Assembly: GCA_963710275.1 (NCBI GenBank) | Contig: CAVPZS010000005.1 | Location: 868,001 to 932,000 of the forward strand | Direction: 5' to 3' | Length of the DNA stretch: 64,000 nucleotides | From: Rhodoblastus sp963710275 | Lineage (GTDB): Bacteria > Pseudomonadota > Alphaproteobacteria > Rhizobiales > Beijerinckiaceae | Shown: piece by piece, positions 8,696 through 17,806 of the stretch | Layout of the letters: each line of letters opens with the position of its first letter | Position numbering within the stretch: position 1 is the stretch's first letter | The notes under the pieces: generated by a model | The model's database searches: none | What the model was told of the DNA's origin: nothing | What the model saw: the letters and a program-made list of their open reading frames with translations, nothing else | Made by a program: the position numbers and the translations under genes

Positions 8696-9602
8696 TCAGA
8701 ACGGCAGATTGAAGACCCGGTTGGGCGTGAACTCGCCCTGTTCGACCAGGCCCGAGGCGATGACCACGCCGGAGCAGACGGCATAGGCGGCGCCCTCGGC
8801 CGGGGCGTCGCGGCCGCGCAGGATGACCGACTGGCCGCGACGCAGACGCGCCGCGCCGTTTCGGTCGAGCACGATGCAGGGCAGTTCCGACAGGCCGGCT
8901 TCGACGCCGAGCAAATCCTCATGCGCCGCGTCCGGCGCGTCCAGCAATTCGGCGAGCGGCGCCGAGTTCGGCCTCGAAGAACGGGCCGACGCGCGTGCGG
9001 CGCAACGCCGCCACATGGCCGAAGCACCCCAGGGCCCGGCCGAGATCCCTGGCGATGGCGCGGACATAGGTGCCCTTGCCGCATTCGGCCTCCAGCACCG
9101 CATGGTCGCGGTCGAACGAGACCATGCGCAACGCGTGGATGGTGATCAGCCGCGGCGCGAGGTCGACGAGTTCGCCGTCGCGGGCGAGGTCATAGGCGCG
9201 TTCGCCATTGACCTTGATCGCGGAAAAGGCTGGCGGGCGCTGCAGGATTTCGCCGGTGAACTGCGGCAGCAGCGCTTCGACCGCCGCGGGTTCGGGCCTG
9301 AGGTCGCTGGTCTGCGTCGCCTTGCCCTCGGTGTCGTCGGTGTCGGTCTCCACGCCCCATTGCACGGTGAAGCGATAGGCTTTTTCGCCGTCCTGCACGA
9401 AGGGCACGGTCTTGGTCGCCTCGCCGAAGGCGACCGGCAATATGCCGGAGGCGAGCGGGTCGAGCGTGCCGGCGTGGCCGGCCTTCTTGGCGTTGAACAG
9501 GCGCTTGAGCTTGGACACCGCCTGGGTGGAGGTCAGGCCGACCGGCTTGTCGAGCACGACCCAGCCATTGACTTCCACGCGCGTGGAGCGTGGCGCGTTC
9601 AA
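8696..9602 (-). CDS. truB: tRNA pseudouridine(55) synthase, frameshifted
   Basis: TruB makes pseudouridine 55 in the T-loop of tRNAs. The motif GHAGTLDPLASGILPVA carries the catalytic Asp, and KAYRF, RPPAFSAIKVNG and GTYVRAIARDLG follow as usual. The most plausible start is TTG at 9602, whose last two bases overlap the rbfA stop (TTGA), with GGAG just upstream; no ATG fits. A single-base shift near 8968 separates VGPFFEAE from the C-terminal domain (APLAELLDAP... and the PUA-like RLRRGQSVIL). With it restored the length is about 301 residues, normal for Hyphomicrobiales. Confidence 0.93.
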
Positions 9603-10057
9603 GAACTCCGCGCCCCCGTCCGGCTCGGCCGAGGCGTCCGCTTCATCCGGCCGACTGCCAGACCTTGCGGCGCCAGATCTTGCGCGACCTTGGGCGAATT
9701 CAGCAGCGCGTCGATCTTCGCCGCGTTGACGAAACTGTCGTCTACCTTGAAGCGGATGTCGGGCGCAAATTTCAGATTGACCCGGTGAGCCACCTCGCCG
9801 CGCAAGAACTTCTTGTGGCGGTCGAGGATGGCGACGATCACGTCCTGCCCCTTGCCGCCGAGCGGCATGACATAGACGGTGGCGAGCTTGAGATCGGGGC
9901 TCATCTTGACGCTGGGCACGGTGACGACGAGCCCGTGGAGATCGGGATCGTTGATCTCGCCGCGCGACAGCAGTTGCGCCATGGCGTGACGGATCAACTC
10001 GGCGACGCGCAACATGCGCTGGCTCGGTTCGCCGCCCTTTTGATGCGACCTGGACAT
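9599..10057 (-). CDS. rbfA: Ribosome-binding factor A
   Basis: RbfA assists 30S maturation near the 5' end of 16S rRNA. The 152-residue protein shows the KH-like pattern: QRMLRVAELIRHAMAQLL, then LVVTVPSVKMSPDLKLATVYVMPLG and the C-terminal PDIRFKVDDSF. It lies between infB and truB, its standard place. The last 20 residues (after the VAQDL stretch) are basic and serine-rich rather than the usual acidic tail, so a minor frame error near the 3' end cannot be excluded. Confidence 0.95.
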   Translation of the reverse strand: MSRSHQKGGEPSQRMLRVAELIRHAMAQLLSRGEINDPDLHGLVVTVPSVKMSPDLKLATVYVMPLGGKGQDVIVAILDRHKKFLRGEVAHRVNLKFAPDIRFKVDDSFVNAAKIDALLNSPKVAQDLAPQGLAVGRMKRTPRPSRTGARSS

Positions 10058-10121
10058 TCATGCCTCTTGAAAACGCCGCTGACCGCCGCGGCAAAATCGC
10101 GCCCCGGCGTCGTTGGCCCCG

Positions 10122-10143
10122 TAACCGCCCCGAGGGGCGGTTA
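10122..10143. other. Perfect hairpin in the infB-rbfA spacer (first)
   Basis: TAACCGCCCC (10122-10131) and GGGGCGGTTA (10134-10143) are exact complements with a two-base centre. There is no T tract on either side, so a mRNA-processing or stability element is more likely than a classical terminator. Confidence 0.6.
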
Positions 10144-10177
10144 GGAGCGAACGCGACGCCGAGCTGATGCGAGGGGC

Positions 10178-10198
10178 GCCCGCCGCTCGGCGGCGGGC
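10178..10198. other. Perfect hairpin in the infB-rbfA spacer (second)
   Basis: GCCCGCCGC (10178-10186) pairs exactly with GCGGCGGGC (10190-10198) around a three-base loop. It starts six bases after the infB stop codon. No T tract follows. Together with the hairpin at 10122-10143 it occupies the only sizeable gap inside the infB-rbfA-truB block. Confidence 0.6.
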
Positions 10199-10204
10199 AT
10201 TGAA

Positions 10205-12963
10205 TCAGAGACTCCGCTTGATCTCCTCGACGCGGTAGCATTCGATGACGTCGCCCGCGCGCATGTCCTGGTAATTCTCGAAGGCCATGCCGCATTCCTG
10301 GCCGGCCAGCACTTCCTTGACCTCGTCCTTGAAGCGCTTGAGGGTCGAGAGCTTGCCCTCGTGCACCACGACATTGTCGCGGATCAGGCGCACGTGCTGG
10401 CCGCGCTCGACCGTGCCGTCGGTGACGCGGCAGCCGGCGACCTTGCCGACCTTGGAGATGTTGAACACTTCCAGGATCTGGGCGTTGCCGAGCATGGTCT
10501 CGCGCATGGTCGGCGCCAGCAGGCCCGACATCGCCGCCTTCACGTCATCCACGAGATTGTAGATGATGTTGTAATAGCGGATTTCGATGCCGAGCTGCTC
10601 GGACAGTTCGCGCGCTTCCTTGTGGGCGCGGACGTTGAAGCCGATCACCGCGGCCTTGGAGGCTTCGGCCAGCGCAATGTCGGATTCGGTGATGCCGCCG
10701 ACGCCCGCATGGACGATGCGCGCCATGACTTCCTCGGTGCCGAGCTTTTCCAGCGCGCCGATGATGGCTTCGACCGAGCCCTGCACGTCGCCCTTGATGA
10801 CCAGCGGGAATTCCTTGCGTCCCGCCGTCTTCAGCTGGCTCATCATGTCGGCCAGCGAGGAGCGGGCCGAACCGCCGCGCGCGGCGGCCTGGTCGCGCTT
10901 CTGGCGCTCGCGATATTCGGTGATTTCGCGGGCGCGGGCTTCCGATTCGACCACGGCGACGCGGTCGCCGGCTTCCGGCGAGCCCGAGAAGCCGAGAACT
11001 TCGACCGGGAAGGACGGGCCGGCCTGGGCGCAGTTGCGGCCCTGGTCGTCGATCAGCGCGCGCACGCGGCCCCATTGCGAGCCGGCGACGATGATATCGC
11101 CGACGGCGAGCGTGCCGCGCTGCACCAGCACGGTGGCGACCGGGCCGCGGCCGCGGTCGAGCCGCGCCTCGATGACCGTGCCTTCGGCGGGGCGGTCGGG
11201 ATTGGCGTGCAGGTCGAGCACTTCCGCCTGCAGCGTGATGGCTTCGAGCAGCTTGTCGAGATTGGTCCGGTTCTTGGCGGAGACTTCGACTTCCAGCGTG
11301 TCGCCGCCGAGGCTTTCGACCTGGACTTCGTGCTGCAGCAGCTCGGCGCGCACCCGCTCGGGCTTGGCGTCGGGCTTGTCGATCTTGTTGATGGCGACGA
11401 TGATCGGCACGCCCGCCGCCTTGGCGTGGTTGATCGCTTCGACCGTCTGCGGCATCACGCCGTCATCCGCCGCGACGACCAGCACGACGATGTCGGTGAC
11501 CTTGGCGCCGCGGGCGCGCATGGCCGTGAAGGCCGCGTGGCCGGGCGTGTCGATGAAGGTGATCGGCGCCGCCGAGCGGCGAGGTCACCTGATAGGCGCC
11601 GATATGCTGGGTGATGCCGCCGGCTTCGCCGGAGACGACATTGGCCTTGCGGATGGCGTCGAGCAGCGAGGTCTTGCCGTGGTCGACGTGGCCCATGATG
11701 GTCACGACCGGCGGGCGCGGCTGCAGGTTGGCGTCTTCGTCGGCCGTGTCGAACAGGCCTTCCTCGACGTCGGATTCGGCGACGCGCTTGACGGTGTGGC
11801 CGAATTCGACGGCGATCAGTTCGGCGGTGTCGGCGTCGATCACGTCGGTGATCTTGGGCATCTGCCCCTGCTTCATCAGCAGCTTGATCACGTCCACGCC
11901 GCGTTCCGACATGCGGTTGGCGAGTTCCTGGATGGTGATGGTCTCGGGCAGCACGACTTCGCGCGACAGGCGCTCCTTCTGCTCCACCATGCCCTTCAGG
12001 CGCTGGGTGCGGCGGCGGAAGGAGGCGACCGAACGCGTACGCTCCTCGCCGTCGCTGGCGGTGGCGCTGGTGACGGTCAGGCGGCCGCGATCCTTCGCGG
12101 CGCCGCCGCGGGTCGGCTTGACGGCGGGGACCGCGAGCTTCGGCGTGGTGAGGGTGCGGCGCGGGGTCAGGGCGGACGGCGTGGCGGCGGCGCGGGTCTC
12201 CGTCGTGGTCGCCGGCGCGTTCGAGGCCGACGTCGGGGCGTTGGCGCTCGCGGCCGGGGCTGCGGGCCTCGGCGTGGCGAACATGATCTGTTGCGGGCGG
12301 CGGGCCCCGCCGCCGGACGGCGCCAAGGTGAGGCCGTGGTCGGGCTCGGCGGCGGCAGGAGCCGGTCCCACGCCCGCGCCAGCGCCCAGGCGGCGGCGCG
12401 CCTCTTCCTCGCCCCTGCGCTTGGCTTCCGCCTCGCGCGTCAGGCGGGTTTCTTCTTCCTTCTTGCGGGCTTCGGCGGCTTCGCGCTCGGCGCGCTCGCG
12501 GCCGTCGCGCTCGGCGCGGACGCGGGCTTCAGCCTCCTGGCGCTTGCGGTCTTCCTCCTCGCGAACGCGGGCGTCGCTCAGCGCCCGGGCGCGGGCGTCG
12601 CGCTCGTTCATTGGTCAGGGTCTGCAGAACCACGCCGGTCTGCGGACGCGGCGCCGTGGGCTTGGACGGCGCCCGCGGCGTGGTTGCGGCCGCCGGCGGC
12701 TGCGCAGGAGCCGGCGTCGCCGGGGCGGCGGCGGGCTTGGGCGACAGGCTCACCCGCGCGGCCGGCTTCGGCGCCTCGCCGGAAGCGGGCGCATGCGGCG
12801 CGGGGGCATGGGGGCGGCGCTTGACCTCGACGACAACCGCCTTCGACCGGCCGTGCGAAAAGCTCTGGCGCACGACGCCCTGTTCGACAGGACGCTTCAG
12901 CGACAGCGTCTTGGTCGGGGGCACGCTCAGAGTCTTGTCGCCGGAATTATTGCTGTCATTCAT
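10205..12963 (-). CDS. infB: Translation initiation factor IF-2, two frameshifts
   Basis: IF-2 is the GTPase that brings initiator tRNA to the 30S subunit. The N-terminal region (12963 to about 12000) has the proline/alanine-rich and then charged repeats typical of alphaproteobacterial IF-2. The IF2N domain (ETITIQELANRMS) precedes the G domain with GHVDHGKT, DTPGHAAF and NKID, then domains II-IV up to GDVIECYRVEEI at the C-terminus. Frame breaks lie at about 12611 and 11567, each explained by one extra base. Restored length is about 918 residues. The ATG at 12963 overlaps the stop of ylxR (ATGA). The first break lies at an in-frame ATG that could act as an internal start of a shorter form, but nothing else supports that. 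Confidence 0.95.
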
Positions 12964-13736
12964 GTCGTTTCTTGTGTCCCAGGGGCTTGCCCGTTTTCTT
13001 GACCGTTTTCTTGGCCGCTCGCGCCGTCGGCATTGAAGTCCTGCTCCAAAGCCTCGTCCTTTGTCAAATCAATCCCCGCGTCGGCGGGTTCCTTTTCGTC
13101 GTCGCCGCGATATACCGCAATTCGCCGGCTCGAAGCGAGAAAAACCTTTGCCGCCGGGCCCAATCCCAGCGCCGCATGCACCACATTTCCGCGACCGAGC
13201 GCGCAATCCAGCTCGTCCGTGACGAAAGTGCCGATTTCGGGCAGTCCATCGCTGCCGAACTTGCGCCGCATCGCCTGGGCGAGCTTGCGCTTGCCGTCGC
13301 TCTTGCCGTCCCTGGCGTGGACCAGCGCGCTCACCGCGCCCGAGCCGATCGCCGCCTCGACCTTGGCGAAGCCGGTGGTGACCAGCCCCGCCTTGTTCGC
13401 CATCGAGAGCGCCTGCATCGCGTCCCGGGCCAGAAGCCGCTCGACCAGGTCGGGCAAATCCGGGCTCGCCAGCGCCTTTTCGCGCAGGCCGCGGGAAAAC
13501 AGCTGTTTCTTCACGGCCTGGGCGACCAGGGCCTTCGACAACCCGACCCAGACGCCGCGACCCGGCAATTTGCGCTTGAGATCGGGAACGACCGCGTGAT
13601 CGGGGCCGAGGACGAAACGGATCAATTCTTCGGGAGGGCGCTTCTGGCGCGTGACGACGCAGGTGCGCTCCGCTCCCGCGGGGAGAGCGTCTTCGCAATC
13701 GTCGTCAAGATCATCCAGTTGCGTTTCCAGAACCAA
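12960..13736 (-). CDS. ylxR: YlxR-type RNA-binding protein (DUF448 plus L7Ae-like domain)
   Basis: This 258-residue protein has an N-terminal YlxR domain with RTCVVTRQKRPPEELIRFVLGPD and LPGRGVWVGLS, then an L7Ae/eL8-like domain (about residues 105-190: ANKAGLVTTGFAKVEAAI, then ALVHARDG). The combined form, often annotated as an RNA-binding or nucleic acid-binding protein between nusA and infB, is normal for Hyphomicrobiales. The start appears to be TTG at 13736, since no ATG lies before the YlxR core. The C-terminus has a short Gln/Glu/Asn-rich repeat (GQENGQENGQ). Its stop overlaps the infB start. Confidence 0.88.
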   Translation of the reverse strand: MVLETQLDDLDDDCEDALPAGAERTCVVTRQKRPPEELIRFVLGPDHAVVPDLKRKLPGRGVWVGLSKALVAQAVKKQLFSRGLREKALASPDLPDLVERLLARDAMQALSMANKAGLVTTGFAKVEAAIGSGAVSALVHARDGKSDGKRKLAQAMRRKFGSDGLPEIGTFVTDELDCALGRGNVVHAALGLGPAAKVFLASSRRIAVYRGDDEKEPADAGIDLTKDEALEQDFNADGASGQENGQENGQAPGTQETT

Positions 13737-13847
13737 GCTCTTTCGTCCTCGATGACTTTCATTGCAGCGTATTCGCTGACGCGTCCCTTCGGGTCTTCAC
13801 GCGAACCGGCTTTCGCTTCGCGTGAAAACAATCTTGCTGACCACCGG

Positions 13848-15464
13848 TCACTCCACCGTCTCGCCGCCTTCTTCCGTTTCTTCCGTCTCGCCTTCGGCGG
13901 CCGGCGCCACGAGGTCGGCCTCGTCGACCCAGCCCATTTTCACGCGGGCGCGCATGACGAGGGATTCGGCCTCTTCGCGGCTGATCTCGATGCCATCAAG
14001 GAAGCCGGCCGTCTTCACTGTCTCGCCGTTCTTCTTTTCCGTCCAGCCCGTCAGGTCGTCGGTGGCGCAGCCGGCCAGGTCCTCGATGGTCTTGACGTCG
14101 TTCTCGCCGAACTTGACCATCATCGCAGTGGTGACGCCGTCGATCTCGCGCAACTCGTCGGCAACGCCGAGTTCGCGGCGGCGCGCGTCCTGTTCGGCCT
14201 CGATGCGCGCCAGATATTCCTTGGCGCGATTCTGGATTTCCAGCGCGGTGTCCTCGTCGAAGCCTTCGATGGCTGCGACCTCGGACAGATCGACATAGGC
14301 CAGTTCCTCGACCGAGCGGAAACCTTCCGAGGCCAGCAGCTGTCCGACGACCTCGTCGACATCGAGCGCCTCCATGAAAGCCTGGGTGCGCTCGGTGAAT
14401 TCCTTCTGGCGACGTTCGGATTCTTCCGCCTCGGTCATGATGTCGATGTCCCAGCCGGTGAGCTGGGAGGCGAGGCGCACGTTCTGGCCGCGACGGCCAA
14501 TTGCAAGCGACAGTTGGTCATCGGGGACGACGACTTCAATACGCGAGGAGTCTTCGTCGAGCACGACCTTGACGACTTCCGCCGGCTGCAGCGCATTGAC
14601 GATGAAGGTCGCGGCGTCGGCCGACCAGGGAATGATGTCGATCTTCTCGCCCTGCAGCTCGTTGACCACGGCCTGCACGCGCGAGCCGCGCATGCCGACG
14701 CAGGCGCCGACCGGATCGATGGAGGAATCGCGCGACGTCACGGCGATCTTCGCGCGCGAGCCGGGGTCGCGGGCGACCGACTTGACCTCGATCACGCCGT
14801 CGTAGATTTCCGGCACTTCCTGCTGGAACAGCTTGGCCATGAATTGCGGATGGGTGCGCGACAGGAAGATCTGCGGTCCCCGCTGTTCGCGGCGCACGTC
14901 ATAGACATAGGCGCGCACGCGGTCGCCGGGGCGGAACAATTCGCGCGGAATCATTTCGTCGCGGCGGATGATCGCTTCGGAGCGGCCGAGATCGACGATG
15001 ACATTGCCATATTCGACGCGCTTGACGACGCCATTGATGACGTCGCCGATGCGGTCCTTGAACTCGTCATACTGACGGTCGCGCTCGGCCTCGCGCACCT
15101 TCTGCACGATCACCTGCTTGGCCGACTGTGCGGCGATGCGGCCGAAATCGAGCGGCGGCAGCTTGTCGGCGATCCAGTCGCCGACCTGGGCGGCGGGATT
15201 GAGCTTGCGGGCGTCGGGAAGCAGGATCTGGGTGGCGTCGTTTTCGATCTGGTCCACCACCAGCAACAGGCGCGAATAGCGCGTGTCGCCCGTGCGCGGG
15301 TCGATCTCGACGCGGATTTCCGTTTCCTGGCCGTAGCGCGAGCGCGCCGCCTTGGCCATCGCGTCTTCCATCGAGGCGATCACGATCGAACGGTCGATCG
15401 ACTTGTCGCGCGCGACGGCGTCGGCGATTTGCAAGAGTTCAAGCCGGTTGGCGCTGACGGCCAT
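13848..15464 (-). CDS. nusA: Transcription termination/antitermination factor NusA
   Basis: NusA binds RNA polymerase and nascent RNA to control pausing, termination and antitermination. The 538-residue protein has the N-terminal polymerase-binding domain (residues 1-130), an S1 domain (about 135-200, GVVKRVEYGNVIVDLG), two KH domains (GACVGMRGSRVQAVVNEL and LAIGRRGQNVRLASQL) and a C-terminal helix-hairpin-helix repeat region with an acidic tail. ATG at 15464 is preceded by GAGGAG. It lies between rimP and ylxR, the standard order. Confidence 0.97.
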   Translation of the reverse strand: MAVSANRLELLQIADAVARDKSIDRSIVIASMEDAMAKAARSRYGQETEIRVEIDPRTGDTRYSRLLLVVDQIENDATQILLPDARKLNPAAQVGDWIADKLPPLDFGRIAAQSAKQVIVQKVREAERDRQYDEFKDRIGDVINGVVKRVEYGNVIVDLGRSEAIIRRDEMIPRELFRPGDRVRAYVYDVRREQRGPQIFLSRTHPQFMAKLFQQEVPEIYDGVIEVKSVARDPGSRAKIAVTSRDSSIDPVGACVGMRGSRVQAVVNELQGEKIDIIPWSADAATFIVNALQPAEVVKVVLDEDSSRIEVVVPDDQLSLAIGRRGQNVRLASQLTGWDIDIMTEAEESERRQKEFTERTQAFMEALDVDEVVGQLLASEGFRSVEELAYVDLSEVAAIEGFDEDTALEIQNRAKEYLARIEAEQDARRRELGVADELREIDGVTTAMMVKFGENDVKTIEDLAGCATDDLTGWTEKKNGETVKTAGFLDGIEISREEAESLVMRARVKMGWVDEADLVAPAAEGETEETEEGGETVE

Positions 15465-15499
15465 GGAAATTCTCCTCGTGGATAATTCTTGCGTTTGTT

Positions 15500-16285
15500 T
15501 CAGGAGCGGCGGGAGCCGCCGCCTTTCTTGAACTGGGCCCGCACGCCGGCGGGAATGACGGGTTTGGATTTGCTGCCCTTCGTCGGCTTGCGGGCGCCGG
15601 CGCCGAAGCGGCCGGGGCCGCGCGCCGGCGGCGTCGCGTCTTCGGGCGAACTGTCGCCCTCTTCTTCCTCGCCCGTCCCCTTGGCCAGAAGCTTGGCGGC
15701 GCGCAGGGACTGGCGGATCAGGTCCTCGGTGAGCACCAGCTTGGCCTCGTCGAGGTCGCGCAACCTGATCCTGGGCGTTTTTTCTTCATCCGGCCCGGCG
15801 TCGGACCGCTCCATGATCAGGATGGCGTCGCGGCCTTCGCCCTCGACGGCGCGGATCAAGCCGCGAAATCGCTTGCGTCCGGTCTCATGCGGCCGGGCCA
15901 GTTCGAGGCGGGCGTCCATGCCGAGCGCGCGGCGGAAATCCGAGACCCGAACCAAGGGACGGTCGATGCCGGGGGAGGAAATCTCCAGGCGATAGGCCGA
16001 GGAAATCGGGTCCTCGACGTCGAGGGCCGGCGACAGCGCGTCGTGGATCGCCTCGCAGTCGTCGATGGTCAGCGAGCCGTCCGGCCGTTCGGCCATGATC
16101 TGGACGATGGTCCCCTGACCCGTCAGAATCTTGACCCGCACCAGGCGGAACTCCATCGACATCAGGACCGGCCCGGCGATGGCGGCGACCCGCGCGGCCA
16201 TGCCGGTCTCGTCCGCCAGGCGCGGCTCGTCCAGCGGCGCGTCGAGGGGCTCGATATCCTGTTGCGAAGCTGCGGTCTCGCTCAA
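15500..16285 (-). CDS. rimP: Ribosome maturation factor RimP
   Basis: RimP is needed for 30S subunit maturation. The core shows LTIDDCEAIHDALSPALDVEDPI and the hallmark YRLEISSPGIDRPL, then the SH3-like C-terminal domain with RFRGLI. I place the start at TTG 16285 (LSETAASQQ), giving 261 residues; the reading frame continues upstream to 16396 but that part lacks family resemblance and runs through a GC-rich hairpin and T tract. The C-terminal 60 residues are a basic, low-complexity tail common in this group. First gene of the nusA-infB transcript. Confidence 0.9.
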   Translation of the reverse strand: MSETAASQQDIEPLDAPLDEPRLADETGMAARVAAIAGPVLMSMEFRLVRVKILTGQGTIVQIMAERPDGSLTIDDCEAIHDALSPALDVEDPISSAYRLEISSPGIDRPLVRVSDFRRALGMDARLELARPHETGRKRFRGLIRAVEGEGRDAILIMERSDAGPDEEKTPRIRLRDLDEAKLVLTEDLIRQSLRAAKLLAKGTGEEEEGDSSPEDATPPARGPGRFGAGARKPTKGSKSKPVIPAGVRAQFKKGGGSRRS

Positions 16286-16577
16286 ATGGTCTCGTCCGAA
16301 AGAGGCGGTCGGGCAAGGGCGCCCGGCGGGGTGGAAAAACAAAAAAGAGCGGGTCCCGCCTGGGCCCCACTCCCGCGCGGCCATTTTAGCGGCCATGACG
16401 AAGTTGTTGACTGGCGTCTATATAGTCCAATCGGTCGCCGGGCGCAAGTTCGCGCCGCGCTGTCTCCCGACAGCAACACGGCGCTCAAAAAGACCGTTCG
16501 CGGCCGATCCCGTTTGCTTGCGCGGCCCGCGCCCAATAACGTCCTCAGCTGGGCTGTTTTTTCGATCGGGGAGCGAC

Positions 16578-17147
16578 ATGCAGGGCGACGTGACGGCGTT
16601 ACTATTTGGTTTGGCGCTCGCTGGCGCGCCGCTTTCCTGCGAGGCGAAGGTTCATGTCACCGTGGATCTGTCCTCGCAGACGATGAGCGTGGACTCCGCG
16701 GGCGGCTCCTATTCCTGGCCGATTTCCTCGGCGATGGACGGCTATGTCACGCCGCGCGGCCATTACGGGGTGCAGAGCCTGCAGCCCATGCATTTTTCGA
16801 AAAAATATCACAATTCGCCCATGCCGCACTCGATCTTCTTCAATGGCGGCTTCGCCATTCACGGCACTTACGATCTTCGCCATCTCGGCCAGCCCGCCTC
16901 GCATGGCTGCGTGCGCATATCGCCCGCCAACGCAGCCACGCTTTTTTCGCTGGTGCGGCAGGAAGGCGCGATCATCGAAATCGTCGGCGAAGCGCCTACG
17001 GCGCGGTTGGCCGACGCCGGCCAGATCGAAGGCGAGCATGTTGACGCCAAACGAGCCGACGCCGGTTCTGCGAGGAAAGCGGTCCGCCGAGGCAAGCCGG
17101 CCGAGGCGCCGTTCAGAGGGATCTTCGGCGGACTGTTCGGACGCTAG
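16578..17147 (+). CDS. L,D-transpeptidase (YkuD domain), exported
   Basis: A 190-residue cell-wall enzyme that crosslinks peptidoglycan stems or attaches proteins to them. An N-terminal signal peptide (ALLFGLALAGAPLSCEA) leads to the YkuD domain, with the active-site HGTYDLRHLGQPASHGCVRI (catalytic Cys within SHGCVR). The C-terminal 40 residues are basic and low-complexity. ATG at 16578 follows GGGGAG. It is divergent from rimP and convergent with the MmcQ/YjbR gene. Confidence 0.9.
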   Translation: MQGDVTALLFGLALAGAPLSCEAKVHVTVDLSSQTMSVDSAGGSYSWPISSAMDGYVTPRGHYGVQSLQPMHFSKKYHNSPMPHSIFFNGGFAIHGTYDLRHLGQPASHGCVRISPANAATLFSLVRQEGAIIEIVGEAPTARLADAGQIEGEHVDAKRADAGSARKAVRRGKPAEAPFRGIFGGLFGR

Positions 17148-17148
17148 A

Positions 17149-17194
17149 GCGGGATGCGAAAAAATCGGAAGCCGGTTTTTCGCGAAAATCCCGC
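17149..17194. repeat. Long palindromic repeat of the intergenic (REP-like) kind
   Basis: GCGGGAT (17149-17155) pairs with ATCCCGC (17188-17194) and, inside it, GCGAAAAA pairs with TTTTTCGC, leaving a small loop. Similar AGCGGGAT...ATCCCGC elements are dispersed in Alphaproteobacteria. It begins two bases after the transpeptidase stop and may act as a bidirectional terminator. Confidence 0.65.
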
Positions 17195-17207
17195 GTTTTC
17201 AAGGAAG

Positions 17208-17226
17208 CTAGACCATCATGGTCTAG
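17208..17226. terminator. Perfect palindrome between convergent genes
   Basis: CTAGACCATCATGGTCTAG has nine-base arms that match exactly around one central base. It overlaps the stop codon of the MmcQ/YjbR gene and follows the longer hairpin at 17149-17194. Lacking a strong T tract, its termination role is uncertain. Confidence 0.4.
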
Positions 17227-17594
17227 TCCTTCGGCTGACCCGGCTCCAGCCCCAGCTCCCGCCGCCTCTTCCGGCTCAGGCCGGCGACGACGCGGTCATA
17301 GGAGTTGCGGATCAACCCGCGCAATTCCTCCTTGTCGACCTGTCCCGCCTCGGCCTGGATCCATTTCAGGCCGCGCGAGGCGAGATAGGGCGCCGGGCGG
17401 AAGCCGGGTCGTTCCGGCAGCAGCATAAAGCCGATCTCCCCCGCCTTGAAGCTGTAGGCCGGATTGTCCTGCGTCCCGCCGCCGACGCAGAAAACCTTGC
17501 CGCCGACCTTCCAGACATGCGAGCCGCCCCATTGCATGACATAGGTGGCGGCGGGCAGGGCGCGGCAAAACTCGTTGTATTCTTGGTAGGTCAT
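17223..17594 (-). CDS. MmcQ/YjbR family protein
   Basis: A 123-residue protein with the YjbR/CyaY-like double-wing fold pattern: MTYQEYNEFCRALP, then HVWKVGGKVFCV, EIGFMLLPERPGF and LKWIQ. The family has been suggested to bind DNA, but the function is unproven. ATG at 17594 matches the family start; an upstream in-frame extension does not. It is convergent with the L,D-transpeptidase gene and divergent from the PEP-CTERM-like gene. Confidence 0.85.
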   Translation of the reverse strand: MTYQEYNEFCRALPAATYVMQWGGSHVWKVGGKVFCVGGGTQDNPAYSFKAGEIGFMLLPERPGFRPAPYLASRGLKWIQAEAGQVDKEELRGLIRNSYDRVVAGLSRKRRRELGLEPGQPKD

Positions 17595-17717
17595 ACGCGC
17601 CCTTGTCTTTTCGGTCGGTTGCTCGTCACGTTGGCAAAATGCCAGCGAATGACTCAATCCTGGATGGACCTCTTGCATTTGTTAAGGTTTTTTCAACCAA
17701 AATAGCTTTGCTAAATC

Positions 17718-17746
17718 TTGACAGCGAAGCTTCAATTGTGCTTTAC
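17718..17746 (+). promoter_or_regulatory. Candidate sigma70-type promoter
   Basis: TTGACA at 17718-17723, a 17-base spacer and CTTTAC at 17741-17746 lie about 60 bases before the start of the PEP-CTERM-like gene. The -35 box is a perfect consensus; the -10 box is weak. Confidence 0.4.
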
Positions 17747-17806
17747 GCTAGGGTAGGCGTCGGTGTGCTGAGAATTGATGACGCGAAAATTGTGGGGGCA
17801 TTTGCC

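Noticed and set aside
12529..12611. Internal start at 12611 making a shorter IF-2 form
   Set aside because: The ATG lies exactly at a frame break and lacks a ribosome site; an inserted base explains it more simply.
10587..15485. Long open frames on the plus strand opposite infB, ylxR and nusA (745 and 837 residues)
   Set aside because: They are antisense to conserved genes, have Arg/Ala/Gly or Asp/His-rich composition typical of high-GC shadow frames, and show no domain.
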